From Bacteroidales bacterium (lineage in GTDB: Bacteria; Bacteroidota; Bacteroidia; Bacteroidales; P3), in contig JAEEIS010000059.1 of assembly GCA_016281475.1 (NCBI GenBank), positions 1-36,914 on the forward strand: DNA of 36,914 nt, in the 5' to 3' direction. Shown piece by piece: positions 1-7,718 of this stretch (its first letter is position 1; the number at the start of each line of letters is the position of its first letter). The notes under the pieces are model-generated. The model was not told where the DNA came from. It made no database searches and was given only the letters and a program-made list of their open reading frames with translations. Position numbers and translations under genes: made by a program.

Positions 1-539
1 ATGTTGATGATGTGGCAGCCCTCCTCCACCATATATTTGGCTGAGGGGTTCTTGATGACCTCGATGCGGTCGATGGCGTCGGCGGGCAGCGACTCGAGAT
101 AGACTTTCAGCGTATTGCCGTTCATGTGGGTGGGATAGCCGTTAATCCATATCTCGATGTTGGTGGAGCCGCGCATGGTGATGTTGCCTTCGATGTCCAC
201 CTCCACACTGGGGGCATTCTGCAGGGCATCGAGGGCGGTGAGGCCTTTGACGGTCCCGTCGTCAGCCACGTTGTAGTTCACCACCTCATCGTCCATGCTG
301 TAGATGGGTCGCGGAGCACGGACAGAGATGGCCTCGAGGGTTTTGACCCGCTGAAGGAGCAGGAGGCTGTCTCGCATTAATGAGTCTTGGTGTGTTGCCA
401 CCTTGGTGCTATCGGCCTTGGGCGGCGCCTGCTCCGCAATAGCGGTACGGATTGCGTCCATGAGTTCTACGGGAACTTGAGCCATTCCCTTCACAAAAGG
501 GCATAGTACGAGCCCTATGAGGAAAATAATTTTCTTCAT
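1..539 (-). CDS. TonB-dependent outer-membrane receptor, N-terminal part (cut by window edge)
   Basis: Outer-membrane transporter that would import a ligand using TonB energy. The start is the ATG at 537-539; about 179 codons are visible and the gene runs off the left edge. Residues 1-21 are a signal peptide (hydrophobic core, cleavage near GMAQ). After a Q/S-rich linker, residues 68-179 are a plug domain: LEAISVRAP, then ALDALQNAPSVEVD, NITMRGSTN, WINGYP, and ADAIDRIEVIKNPSAKY. This pattern matches the plug of the Bacteroidota 'outer membrane beta-barrel family' receptors. The barrel is outside the window, so the substrate cannot be inferred. It lies 33 bases after the stop of the preceding secreted gene and is probably the last visible member of the sigma-factor operon that starts at 2029. 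Confidence 0.85.
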   Translation of the reverse strand, partial: MKKIIFLIGLVLCPFVKGMAQVPVELMDAIRTAIAEQAPPKADSTKVATHQDSLMRDSLLLLQRVKTLEAISVRAPRPIYSMDDEVVNYNVADDGTVKGLTALDALQNAPSVEVDIEGNITMRGSTNIEIWINGYPTHMNGNTLKVYLESLPADAIDRIEVIKNPSAKYMVEEGCHIIN

Positions 540-572
540 AATATTGTAATTTAATTTATTAGAAATTATCTA

Positions 573-1154
573 TCAATTGCTCTTCCACTTCTCCATGGTG
601 GTTTTGAGCACATAGCGTACCGTCTGGGCGTACACTGCTTCCGTTGGGCAGTGAAAGACCAAGGCGGTCATCATATCGTCGGAGTTGTAGATGAGATACT
701 GCCCCTCGTCGCCCGGCAGCGGGTCGGCGCAATGCAGGCTGAGGCCCCTCCACTGCTTGCCATCGCGAGCGGTGTCTACGTTCACTTTCATGTCCATCTT
801 CTTCACATGGCTCAGAATCCCGTTCAACGCCGACTCACCGAGTGCCAGGCTGTCCCAACTGTCGTGGTATTCAACCGTCACGCGCTTACCTTTTGGAGAT
901 TTGTCCGACTTTGCCTTGTCGGCATTGTAGGGCATTGCTTTCAGGCTGCGCATCAGTTGACGGAACGCCATCGAGTCGCGGGCTTCCAACATGGTGACGG
1001 TAACTTTCATGCCTTTGCCGATGGGGTAGTTCTCGATACAGGAGGCTTTGATGCCTGGGCGGCCTACATAAGTTTTGTAGAGGGAGGTTTGGGCAACAGC
1101 TTGACTTCCGAGCAGCAAGCCTACCAACAATATATAAATCCGAATGTGTTTCAT
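573..1154 (-). CDS. Secreted protein of unknown function in sigma-factor operon
   Basis: A 193-residue protein with a signal peptide (residues 1-22, ending SQAVAQ), so probably periplasmic or envelope-associated. No catalytic motif is recognised. The body has alternating beta-like and helical segments (GIKASCIENYPIGKGMKVTVTML; a helix around residues 58-71; a basic K-rich stretch around 75-90). In Bacteroidota, DUF4252 proteins often follow an ECF sigma factor and a small membrane protein in this way. The size and the opening 'YVGRPGIKAS' would fit a distant member, but this is inference from context and is not a clear match. Its start is one base after the stop of the anti-sigma-like gene, so the two are probably translated together. 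Confidence 0.7.
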   Translation of the reverse strand: MKHIRIYILLVGLLLGSQAVAQTSLYKTYVGRPGIKASCIENYPIGKGMKVTVTMLEARDSMAFRQLMRSLKAMPYNADKAKSDKSPKGKRVTVEYHDSWDSLALGESALNGILSHVKKMDMKVNVDTARDGKQWRGLSLHCADPLPGDEGQYLIYNSDDMMTALVFHCPTEAVYAQTVRYVLKTTMEKWKSN

Positions 1155-1155
1155 A

Positions 1156-1563
1156 TTATTGCAATGTTTTAATAACCTGTATCATTCTGTCCAACACCTC
1201 GTCGGGGTTGCAATTGTCCTCACAATATACGCGCACACCGTCGGTGGTCTCTGAGTAGGCGTAGTCAGATTGCTTGAGGGTTTGGATGTTTGATTGGTTG
1301 AGCGATTCTTGCAACCGTTGCTCCACAGATTGGGGCATCTTGTTGTTCGCCACAATAGGCTGGGGTTGATTCTGTCGCATGGGGAAAAGCAGCAAGGCTG
1401 CCACCACCGCCACTGCCGCCAACGCTGCGGCGTAACGCCAGATTTGGTGCGACCCGAGCGACGGCTTCGCCTCCGGAATACAGTCTTGCTCCAGCAGCTG
1501 CCTATTGGCTTGGTGCATCAGTTCAATCAGTTGGTCTGTATCTTTCATAGTCGTATTAGTCAT
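1156..1563 (-). CDS. Small single-pass membrane protein, probable anti-sigma factor
   Basis: A 135-residue protein with a cytoplasmic-looking N-terminus (residues 1-42, acidic and helical), one transmembrane helix (about 43-62, YAAALAAVAVVAALLLF) and an extracytoplasmic C-terminus with two cysteines (YCEDNCNPDE). This topology is typical of anti-sigma factors that hold an ECF sigma factor at the inner membrane. The start at 1563 overlaps the last 8 bases of the sigma gene; a second in-frame ATG lies 15 bases further in (1548). The overlap supports translational coupling. No zinc-binding anti-sigma motif (HxxxCxxC) or FecR domain is visible, so the anti-sigma role rests on topology and position. 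Confidence 0.7.
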   Translation of the reverse strand: MTNTTMKDTDQLIELMHQANRQLLEQDCIPEAKPSLGSHQIWRYAAALAAVAVVAALLLFPMRQNQPQPIVANNKMPQSVEQRLQESLNQSNIQTLKQSDYAYSETTDGVRVYCEDNCNPDEVLDRMIQVIKTLQ

Positions 1564-2029
1564 TTAATGATAAATCATGCAGTTTCTTCTTTATTCTCGC
1601 GATGCGGGTTTGGACAAGGGATTCGCTGATACCCAGCATCTCCCCTATCTCGTCCTGCTTCCAGCCGTCGAGGTAGAGGCGCAGAAGTTTCTGGTCCTTG
1701 GCGGGCAGCAGGCGTATGAGGTCGTGCAGCCATTCGCGGTTTTCACGGTCTACTCCATTGTCGGGCAGTTCTATTCCATCCAATGGAGAGGTGACGACCT
1801 GTCGCTGTCGGTGCCGCCACCATGATATGCCCGTATTCATCGCCACACGCCACACCCACGTCACAGGCTTGGCAGTGGGACGGTAGCGGCTCCACCCCAG
1901 CCAGAGGTTCAAGATGATGTCTTGGCGCAAGTCCTCGCAATCCTCTGCCGTGTGGCAGAATGACCGACACACGCGATTGATGGCTGCGGAATGCTCCTCG
2001 ACAATTGTAAGAAATGGATGTTGCATCAT
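1556..2029 (-). CDS. ECF RNA polymerase sigma factor (sigma-70 family)
   Basis: A 157-residue extracytoplasmic-function sigma factor. Region 2 covers about residues 12-75 (INRVCRSFCHTAEDCEDLRQDIILNLW, then RYRPTAKPVTWVWRVAMNTGISWWRHRQR), which binds core polymerase and the -10 element. Region 4 covers about 103-153, with the helix-turn-helix DEIGEMLGISESLVQTRIARIKKKL that reads the -35 element. Length and domain order are normal for ECF factors. It heads a minus-strand operon with a membrane anti-sigma-like protein, a secreted protein and a TonB-dependent receptor, so it likely answers an envelope signal and may control its own operon. Two adjacent ATGs (2029 and 2026) could both start it. 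Confidence 0.93.
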   Translation of the reverse strand: MMQHPFLTIVEEHSAAINRVCRSFCHTAEDCEDLRQDIILNLWLGWSRYRPTAKPVTWVWRVAMNTGISWWRHRQRQVVTSPLDGIELPDNGVDRENREWLHDLIRLLPAKDQKLLRLYLDGWKQDEIGEMLGISESLVQTRIARIKKKLHDLSLND

Positions 2030-2066
2030 ACCCCTATTAAACGCCTAAAAGGGAGAAAAATCACAC

Positions 2067-2144
2067 TTGAATGTGTTAATTCTTGAATGTGTTAATTCGT
2101 TAGTCTCACTAACGCGTTAACACATTCACACGTTAACACATTCA
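2067..2144. repeat. Long imperfect palindrome made of four copies of a 13-16 base unit
   Basis: Two direct copies of TTGAATGTGTTAATTC (2067-2082 and 2083-2098) are followed by GTTAGT, a CTC loop (2105-2107), ACTAAC, and two inverted copies of GTTAACACATTCA (2116-2128, 2132-2144). The result is a hairpin with arms of about 38 bases and few mismatches. It overlaps the TGA of the upstream secreted gene (2142-2144) and ends 37 bases before the sigma-factor start, so it could terminate that gene or act as a leader structure. Related AATTCGTTA/AATGTGT units recur at 7628-7690, 8975-9000 and around 23523-23545. Confidence 0.75.
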
Positions 2145-3134
2145 CTCCCAGTATTCCACGTCATATTCCAGCGTAGGAGTGATGCTGGCGGCATTTTCTT
2201 CGCGGATGACGCTGCCCATGGCATCGTACCATTTGCGGGTGACGCTGCGCTGCTCGGGATTGTCGCCGTAGTCCCACTCCTGCGGATAACTGATGTGGGT
2301 GCTCTCCAAGGGCGAGCCGTCGGGGCGGCAGCTGATAAAAATATCCGTCTCAAAGCCTTCCGCCCATTCCTTGCCCGACTTCTCCACCACGCCGCCGAGG
2401 GCACTGTAGCGGTAGCCCAACGAGTCCGAGCCACCATAGAAGTAGTTCTTCTCATACTTGATGCGTCCCTGCGCGTCGTAGGCATAGCGCACCTCGTAGT
2501 TCTCCATCCCACGCGAGCCTTTATCGTCAGTATATGTCTGCCGCACCAGACGACCCTTGTCGTCATATACGCGGCGGAAACGGCAGGTGTCGGTCCACCC
2601 TTCAGGGTCACCGTCGGGCGCGGGTATTTCGGTGTAGGCATAGTCGCACTCCGTGACACCCAGTCCGGTACTGCGCTGCAAGCGTATGAGGCGGTAGGTC
2701 ACGACGGTGGTGCCCACCTCGTCGCCCACACGGTCGTAGTCGACATAACGATAGAGGCTCACCAACCCTTCGGGCGAGTAGTCGATATGCACATCGAGGA
2801 TGAGATTCCACACCATTCGCTGGCTGTCGTTGTCCCAGTCGCGTTCCCTCCGGGTCCAACCCACCAGACGGTCGAGCGAATCGTACATGCACTCCATCCC
2901 ATCATACATCCGATAGCCGAGACTGTCGTAGTAGGTCGTCTCGAGCAGCTTGCGCGACCCCATCACCACCGTGGAAGGCTCGTACTGACGCACCACGCGG
3001 ACGTGGTTGCGTTCACGCCAAGGCATAAAGCGCAGGCAGTCGTTCACCTCGTCATAACCGCCCGAAGACGGCTGCGCCACAACCAGCGTTGAAAATAAAA
3101 CATATAAACTAACAAAAAGAATTTTCTTTGTCAT
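2142..3134 (-). CDS. Secreted protein with YD/RHS-like repeats, function unknown
   Basis: A 330-residue exported protein; residues 1-20 form a signal peptide (LFSTLVVAQ). The rest contains spaced beta-rich units of the form YDxxGR: YDSLGYRMYDG, YDSLDRLVGW, YDDKGRLVRQTY, YDAQGRIKYEK, and YDAMGSVIRE near the end. These resemble YD/RHS-type wall-forming repeats, but there are too few for an RHS toxin shell and there is no toxin tip or core motif. There is no lipobox and no T9SS C-terminal domain, so it is probably periplasmic or secreted by another route. It is transcribed alone: a divergent pump operon lies upstream and a large hairpin covers its stop. No specific function can be assigned. Confidence 0.75.
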   Translation of the reverse strand: MTKKILFVSLYVLFSTLVVAQPSSGGYDEVNDCLRFMPWRERNHVRVVRQYEPSTVVMGSRKLLETTYYDSLGYRMYDGMECMYDSLDRLVGWTRRERDWDNDSQRMVWNLILDVHIDYSPEGLVSLYRYVDYDRVGDEVGTTVVTYRLIRLQRSTGLGVTECDYAYTEIPAPDGDPEGWTDTCRFRRVYDDKGRLVRQTYTDDKGSRGMENYEVRYAYDAQGRIKYEKNYFYGGSDSLGYRYSALGGVVEKSGKEWAEGFETDIFISCRPDGSPLESTHISYPQEWDYGDNPEQRSVTRKWYDAMGSVIREENAASITPTLEYDVEYWE

Positions 3135-3234
3135 AATTGTATAACGGAAGAACGGGGAAAAAATTATTTCAAGAAAGGAAAAATAGAAATTATTGTTTTT
3201 CGATATTATTTCTTATCAATTCAATAATTATTTG

Positions 3235-3242
3235 TACTTTTG
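3235..3242 (+). promoter_or_regulatory. Putative Bacteroidota -7 promoter box for the metal-efflux operon
   Basis: TACTTTTG matches the Bacteroidota -7 element TAnnTTTG and lies 77 bases before the adaptor start. No perfect TTTG -33 box is seen at the usual 19-21 base spacing, only T-rich sequence. An AATTGAGAATTGA-type repeat (about 3262-3290) lies in the untranslated leader. Confidence 0.5.
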
Positions 3243-3319
3243 CAATCAACTTCTCAAATTAGGAATTCCGAATTGAGAATTGATAATCAATGTTTTTAAA
3301 AGAATACTGCAACAATATT

Positions 3320-4426
3320 ATGAGAAGATTTATCGTTTTTCTGATGTCAGCGGCCCTATTGACAGGGTGCGCAGGCGGGTCTGACCCTGCGGAATCTGCG
3401 GACAGAAATGCCATTGATGTGGCGGGCGATACACTCACCGTGTCTCCTACATCCAACATTGCCCCCCGTCTGGTGTGCGGCAGAGTGGGCGACACAGCCT
3501 TCACCGCCACACTGACCACGACGGGAGTGGTGACAGCCATCCCCGCCGCCTACGCCGAGGTGGCAGCCCCATTTGCCGGACGCGTGGTACGCTCGCTAGT
3601 GCGCATGGGACAGACCGTGCGGACGGGCACGCCACTGTTTGAAATCTCGTCGGCCGACTATGCCGAGGTGGTGAAGAACCTGATTCAGTCGAAGTCGGAG
3701 ATGGAGATGGCAAAAAGGGCATTGGACCGCACGCAAGACCTGCACGACAACAAAGTGGCCTCCGCCAAGGAATTGGACGAGGCAAAGACCGCCTACGCAC
3801 TGGCATTGGAGGAATACCGCCACGCGGTGGCGGTGGCAAAGGAATATCAGATTGACCTCAAGTCTGCCGAAGTGGGACAGCCTATGATAGTGCGCTCGCC
3901 AATCAATGGCAGGGTACTGAGCAACAGCCTAGTGATAGGGGAGTTTATGAAAGAAGATGCCGATGCCAAGGTGGTAGTAGCCGACCTTGACAAAGTGTGG
4001 GTGACAGCCAACGTGAGCGAGATGGACGCACCCTATCTGGACGGCATCGAGGAGGTGGAGGTGAGCCTGGTGGCACGGCCCGACAGCACGGTACGCGGAC
4101 GTGTGGCATACGTGGGCGGCATCCTTGATCCCGAGACGCGCACGGTGCAGACCATCATCGAGTGCAACAACCCGCGCCACCTGATGCTGCCCAACATGTA
4201 CGCACAAGTGCGTATGCAGATGCACAACCGCCATGGCATCGTGATACCCAAAAGCGCAGTGCTGCAAAGCGACAAAGGCCGCTATGTGCTGCGCAAGGTG
4301 GGCGACAACCGCTATGTGCGCTCGGTGGTGGAGGTTCTATCAATTGACGAACACAGCCTCCGCGTGCTCAAAGGCCTCACCCCCGGCGACGAGATAATCA
4401 CCCAAGGAGCAATCTTGTTAAATTGA
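3320..4426 (+). CDS. Efflux RND periplasmic adaptor (membrane fusion) lipoprotein
   Basis: A 368-residue adaptor linking the inner-membrane RND pump to the outer-membrane channel. The start at 3320 gives a clean lipoprotein signal (MRRFIVFLMSAALLTGC); an upstream ATG at 3290 would add a polar extension before it. A barrel-sandwich (lipoyl-like) half follows (VAAPFAGRVVRSLVRMGQTVRTGTPLFEI), then an alpha-helical hairpin (about residues 110-175), the second half (IVRSPINGRVLSNSLVIGEFM), a beta-barrel domain (VWVTANVSEMD) and the membrane-proximal domain (LPNMYAQVRM to PGDEIITQGAILLN). No His- or Met-rich metal-binding tail is seen. It is first in the operon, before the RND pump (114-base gap) and the channel. 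Its TGA falls inside an AATTGAAAATTGA repeat. Confidence 0.93.
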   Translation: MRRFIVFLMSAALLTGCAGGSDPAESADRNAIDVAGDTLTVSPTSNIAPRLVCGRVGDTAFTATLTTTGVVTAIPAAYAEVAAPFAGRVVRSLVRMGQTVRTGTPLFEISSADYAEVVKNLIQSKSEMEMAKRALDRTQDLHDNKVASAKELDEAKTAYALALEEYRHAVAVAKEYQIDLKSAEVGQPMIVRSPINGRVLSNSLVIGEFMKEDADAKVVVADLDKVWVTANVSEMDAPYLDGIEEVEVSLVARPDSTVRGRVAYVGGILDPETRTVQTIIECNNPRHLMLPNMYAQVRMQMHNRHGIVIPKSAVLQSDKGRYVLRKVGDNRYVRSVVEVLSIDEHSLRVLKGLTPGDEIITQGAILLN

Positions 4427-4539
4427 AAATTGAAAAATAATTGGAAGTTAAAATGGACAATACTTTTTGAGACAACACATTTGTCCCCTTTAACTCCTAT
4501 TTTTACTCCCATTTTCACTCCCATTAATAAAGACAAACT

Positions 4540-7500
4540 ATGATTGAAAAACTAGTAGGATGGGCCATAGACCATAAAGCTGTTTCGGCCGCTGTATTCG
4601 GACTGCTGTGCGCAGCAGGCGTGATAGCCTGGAACGCACTGTCTATCGATGCCTATCCCGACATATCCGACACGACAGTGCAGGTGGTCACCCAGGTGCC
4701 CGGCCTCGCCACCGAGGAGATTGAGCAGCAAATCACCATTCCCGTCGAACGTGCCGTCAGCGGCATCCCCAACCTCGTCACCATGCGCAGCAAGAACAGC
4801 TTCGGCCTCTCCACCGTGGTGCTGGTCTTCGACGACGGCGTGGACGACTACTGGGCACGACAGCGTGTCACCGAGCGGCTGTCCGGCATCGAGCTGCCTT
4901 ACGAAGCGGTGCCCGAGCTGAACCCCTTGACAGCTCCTACCGGCGAGATATTCCGCTACATAGTGGAGAGCCCCGACGGCAGCCACGACCTGCGCAGCCT
5001 CACCGACATCCACAAGTGGACCATCATCCCCTACCTTCGCCAGATTTCGGGCGTGGCTGACGTGAGCAACTACGGCGGCATCACCACTCAGTACCAAATA
5101 GAGCTATCACCCGAGCGCATGACCGAATACGGCATCACCCTCGCCGACATCACCGAGAAGATTGAGCAGAACAACCTCAACGCTGGCGGCAGCATCCTGA
5201 CCGAAGGCAGCCTCAGCTATGTGGTGCGCGGCATAGGCCTCATCAGCGACCTCGAGGGACTGGGCGACATCGTGGTGAAGACCGTGGGCGGCACGCCTGT
5301 ATATCTCAAGGAGTTGGGCGACCTACGCTACGGCAACCTGGAGCGCAAAGGCGTGCTGGGTTTCAGCGACGACAGCCACAACTGCGACGACGCAGTGGAG
5401 GGCATCGTGCAGATGCTGCGCGGCGAGAATCCCTCCGACGTGTTGGAACGCATACACGCCTCGGTGGACGAACTGAACAACGAGATACTGCCCGAGGGCG
5501 TACGCATCCATCCATTCCTCGACCGCACCAGCCTTGTGGGCGAAACCCTCAAGACCGTCTCCCACACGCTCCTCGTAGGCATGCTGCTAGTCATTGTGGT
5601 GCTGATGCTGTTCTTGGGCAACTTCCGCGGGTCGGTGGTGGTAGCCATCACCATTCCCATCGCCCTGCTCATAGCCTTCGTGCTGATGAAACTGACAGGC
5701 ATTCCTGCCAACCTGCTCTCGCTCGGTGCCATCGACTTCGGCATCCTCGTCGACGGCGCCATCGTCATGATGGAGAATATCTTGAAGAAACGCGAGCGGC
5801 ACCCCGACAAAGAACTAACCCCCTCCGACGTGAAGCAGCGCGCCAACGAGGTGGCACGCTCCATCTTCTTCTCTACTATCATTATCATCACAGCCTACAT
5901 GCCACTCTTCGCCTTCGAACATGTCGAGCGCAAGCTCTTCACCCCCATGGCGTTCACCGTGGGCTATGCCCTGCTGGGTGCACTGCTCACCGCCCTGCTG
6001 CTCACACCCGCGCTCTCCTTCCTCGCCTACCACAAGCCCCGTAAGCTCTACCACAACAAATGGCTTGCCCGCATGAACGACCGCTACACCCGCCATGTGG
6101 GCATACTGTTGGGCAAGGGTCGCGCCGTGCTGGCCACACTACTCGTCATCCTTGGCGGCTCTATCGCCCTCTCCATCACCGTCGGCAAGGACTTCCTGCC
6201 TCCGCTCGACGAAGGCTCCATCTGGGTACAGGTGCAACTGCCCCCAGGCATCTCCATCGACGAGTCAAAAAAGATGGCGGACGACCTGCGCCATGTGCTC
6301 AAGGAGTTCGACGAGACCTCCTACGTCATGACCCAGCTGGGACGCGACGACGAGGGTGCAGAGTGTTTCTCTCTCTCGCATATCGAAGCAGGCGTTGGTC
6401 TCAAACCTTATAACACATGGAAGAGCGGCCGCAACAAGGCAGAACTAGTCGAAGCCATGTCGGCCGCCATCGAGCAGATGCCCGGCTACTCGGCAGGCTT
6501 CTCGCAGCCCATCATCGACATGGTGATGGACCAGATAGCCGGCACCCACAGCGACCTCGCCCTCAAGATTTATTCCGACGACATCGACGAGAGCCGCCGT
6601 GTGGCGGAGCAGATAGCCTCCGTGGTGGCGGACATCAAGGGTGCCTCCGACGTAGCCGTCGACCAAGAGCCTCCCACCCCACAGCTGCAGATTTCCGTCA
6701 ACCGCGCCGCCATTGCCCAGTATGGGTTGAATGTCTCCGACGTGACCGAGCTCATCGAACTGGCCATCGGTGGTCGTGCCATCTCGCAAATATATGTGGG
6801 CAGCAAGGTCTACGACATCACCTGCCGCTATGCCGAACGCTACCGCAACACCCCCGAGGCCATCGGCAGCCTCCAACTCACCACGCCCGACGGCGTGCGG
6901 GTGCCCCTCTCCGCCGTGGCGGACATACGCATGGCGTTAGGTGCCAGCACTATCATGCGCGAGATGAGCCGCCGCTACACCCTCGTGCGCATCAACCTGC
7001 GTGGAGCCGACCTCTCCACCTTTGTGGCAGAGGCGGACAAACGGATAGCCCAGCAGGTCGACTACGACCACGAGCAGACCCACCTCCACTGGGCGGGCCA
7101 GTTCGAGAACCGCAACCGCGCCTTCAGCCGCCTCGCCCTCGTGGTGCCGCTGGCACTCATGGTCATGTTCATCCTCCTCATCCTTGCCTTCAAGCGGGTG
7201 CGGCAGGCGCTGCTGCTTATGATAGTGGTGCCGCTAGCCCTCTTCGGCGGCATGCTGGCACTCAACGTGCGGGGCATGACACTTAACGTCTCCTCCGCCG
7301 TCGGATTCATCGCGCTGATAGGCGTGGCCATACAGAACGGCATCATCATGATATCGCATATCAACCACCTGCGCGAACGGGGTAAAGGGCTGCACACCGC
7401 CGTCATCGAGGGAGCCTCGCACCGTATGCGCCCCGTCTTGCTGACAGCCTCGGTGGCGGTGCTGGGGCTCTTCCCTGCCTCCATCTCCACCGGTATCGGC

Positions 7501-7644
7501 AGCGACGTGCAGCGCCCCCTCGCCACCGTCATCGTCTACGGCCTCATCTTCGCCACCATCGTCACACTCTTCATCCTCCCCACGCTCTACTTCCTTATGG
7601 AGAAACGGAAAGAGAAAAAAATTATTAATTCGTCAATTCGTTAA
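4540..7644 (+). CDS. CzcA-type heavy-metal efflux RND pump
   Basis: A 1034-residue inner-membrane proton/metal antiporter of the HME-RND family, normal in length. It opens with the family pattern (AWNALSIDAYPDISDTTVQV, PGLATEEIEQQITIPVERA) and has two large periplasmic loops and 12 membrane helices. In TM4 the motif reads DFGILVDGAIVMMEN: D399, D405 and E412 are the acidic residues needed for proton-coupled transport. The DFG...DG...EN form is that of divalent-cation pumps (Zn/Co/Cd/Ni type), unlike the CusA form for Cu(I)/Ag(I); the exact metal remains inference. It ends with a basic tail (MEKRKEKK). It follows the adaptor and precedes the TolC-type channel, giving a full tripartite system. 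No metal-sensing regulator is in the window. Confidence 0.95.
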   Translation: MIEKLVGWAIDHKAVSAAVFGLLCAAGVIAWNALSIDAYPDISDTTVQVVTQVPGLATEEIEQQITIPVERAVSGIPNLVTMRSKNSFGLSTVVLVFDDGVDDYWARQRVTERLSGIELPYEAVPELNPLTAPTGEIFRYIVESPDGSHDLRSLTDIHKWTIIPYLRQISGVADVSNYGGITTQYQIELSPERMTEYGITLADITEKIEQNNLNAGGSILTEGSLSYVVRGIGLISDLEGLGDIVVKTVGGTPVYLKELGDLRYGNLERKGVLGFSDDSHNCDDAVEGIVQMLRGENPSDVLERIHASVDELNNEILPEGVRIHPFLDRTSLVGETLKTVSHTLLVGMLLVIVVLMLFLGNFRGSVVVAITIPIALLIAFVLMKLTGIPANLLSLGAIDFGILVDGAIVMMENILKKRERHPDKELTPSDVKQRANEVARSIFFSTIIIITAYMPLFAFEHVERKLFTPMAFTVGYALLGALLTALLLTPALSFLAYHKPRKLYHNKWLARMNDRYTRHVGILLGKGRAVLATLLVILGGSIALSITVGKDFLPPLDEGSIWVQVQLPPGISIDESKKMADDLRHVLKEFDETSYVMTQLGRDDEGAECFSLSHIEAGVGLKPYNTWKSGRNKAELVEAMSAAIEQMPGYSAGFSQPIIDMVMDQIAGTHSDLALKIYSDDIDESRRVAEQIASVVADIKGASDVAVDQEPPTPQLQISVNRAAIAQYGLNVSDVTELIELAIGGRAISQIYVGSKVYDITCRYAERYRNTPEAIGSLQLTTPDGVRVPLSAVADIRMALGASTIMREMSRRYTLVRINLRGADLSTFVAEADKRIAQQVDYDHEQTHLHWAGQFENRNRAFSRLALVVPLALMVMFILLILAFKRVRQALLLMIVVPLALFGGMLALNVRGMTLNVSSAVGFIALIGVAIQNGIIMISHINHLRERGKGLHTAVIEGASHRMRPVLLTASVAVLGLFPASISTGIGSDVQRPLATVIVYGLIFATIVTLFILPTLYFLMEKRKEKKIINSSIR

Positions 7645-7692
7645 TGTGTCAATTCGTTAGTCTTTTTTAATTCGTCAATTTGTAAGTCAAAG
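7622..7692. repeat. Intergenic AATTCGTTA/AATGTGT repeat cluster
   Basis: Runs of AATTCGTCAATTCGTTAA, TGTGTCAATTCGTTAGT and AATTCGTCAATTTGTAAGT fill most of the space between the RND stop and the channel start. They are related to the units of the 2067-2144 palindrome and to AATTCGTTAATTCAACC after the channel gene. The last codons of the RND pump (I-I-N-S-S-I-R) are already written in this repeat, which suggests that the C-terminal tail was set by it. Confidence 0.6.
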
Positions 7693-7718
7693 AATCACAC
7701 ATTCAAGACATCCCCACC

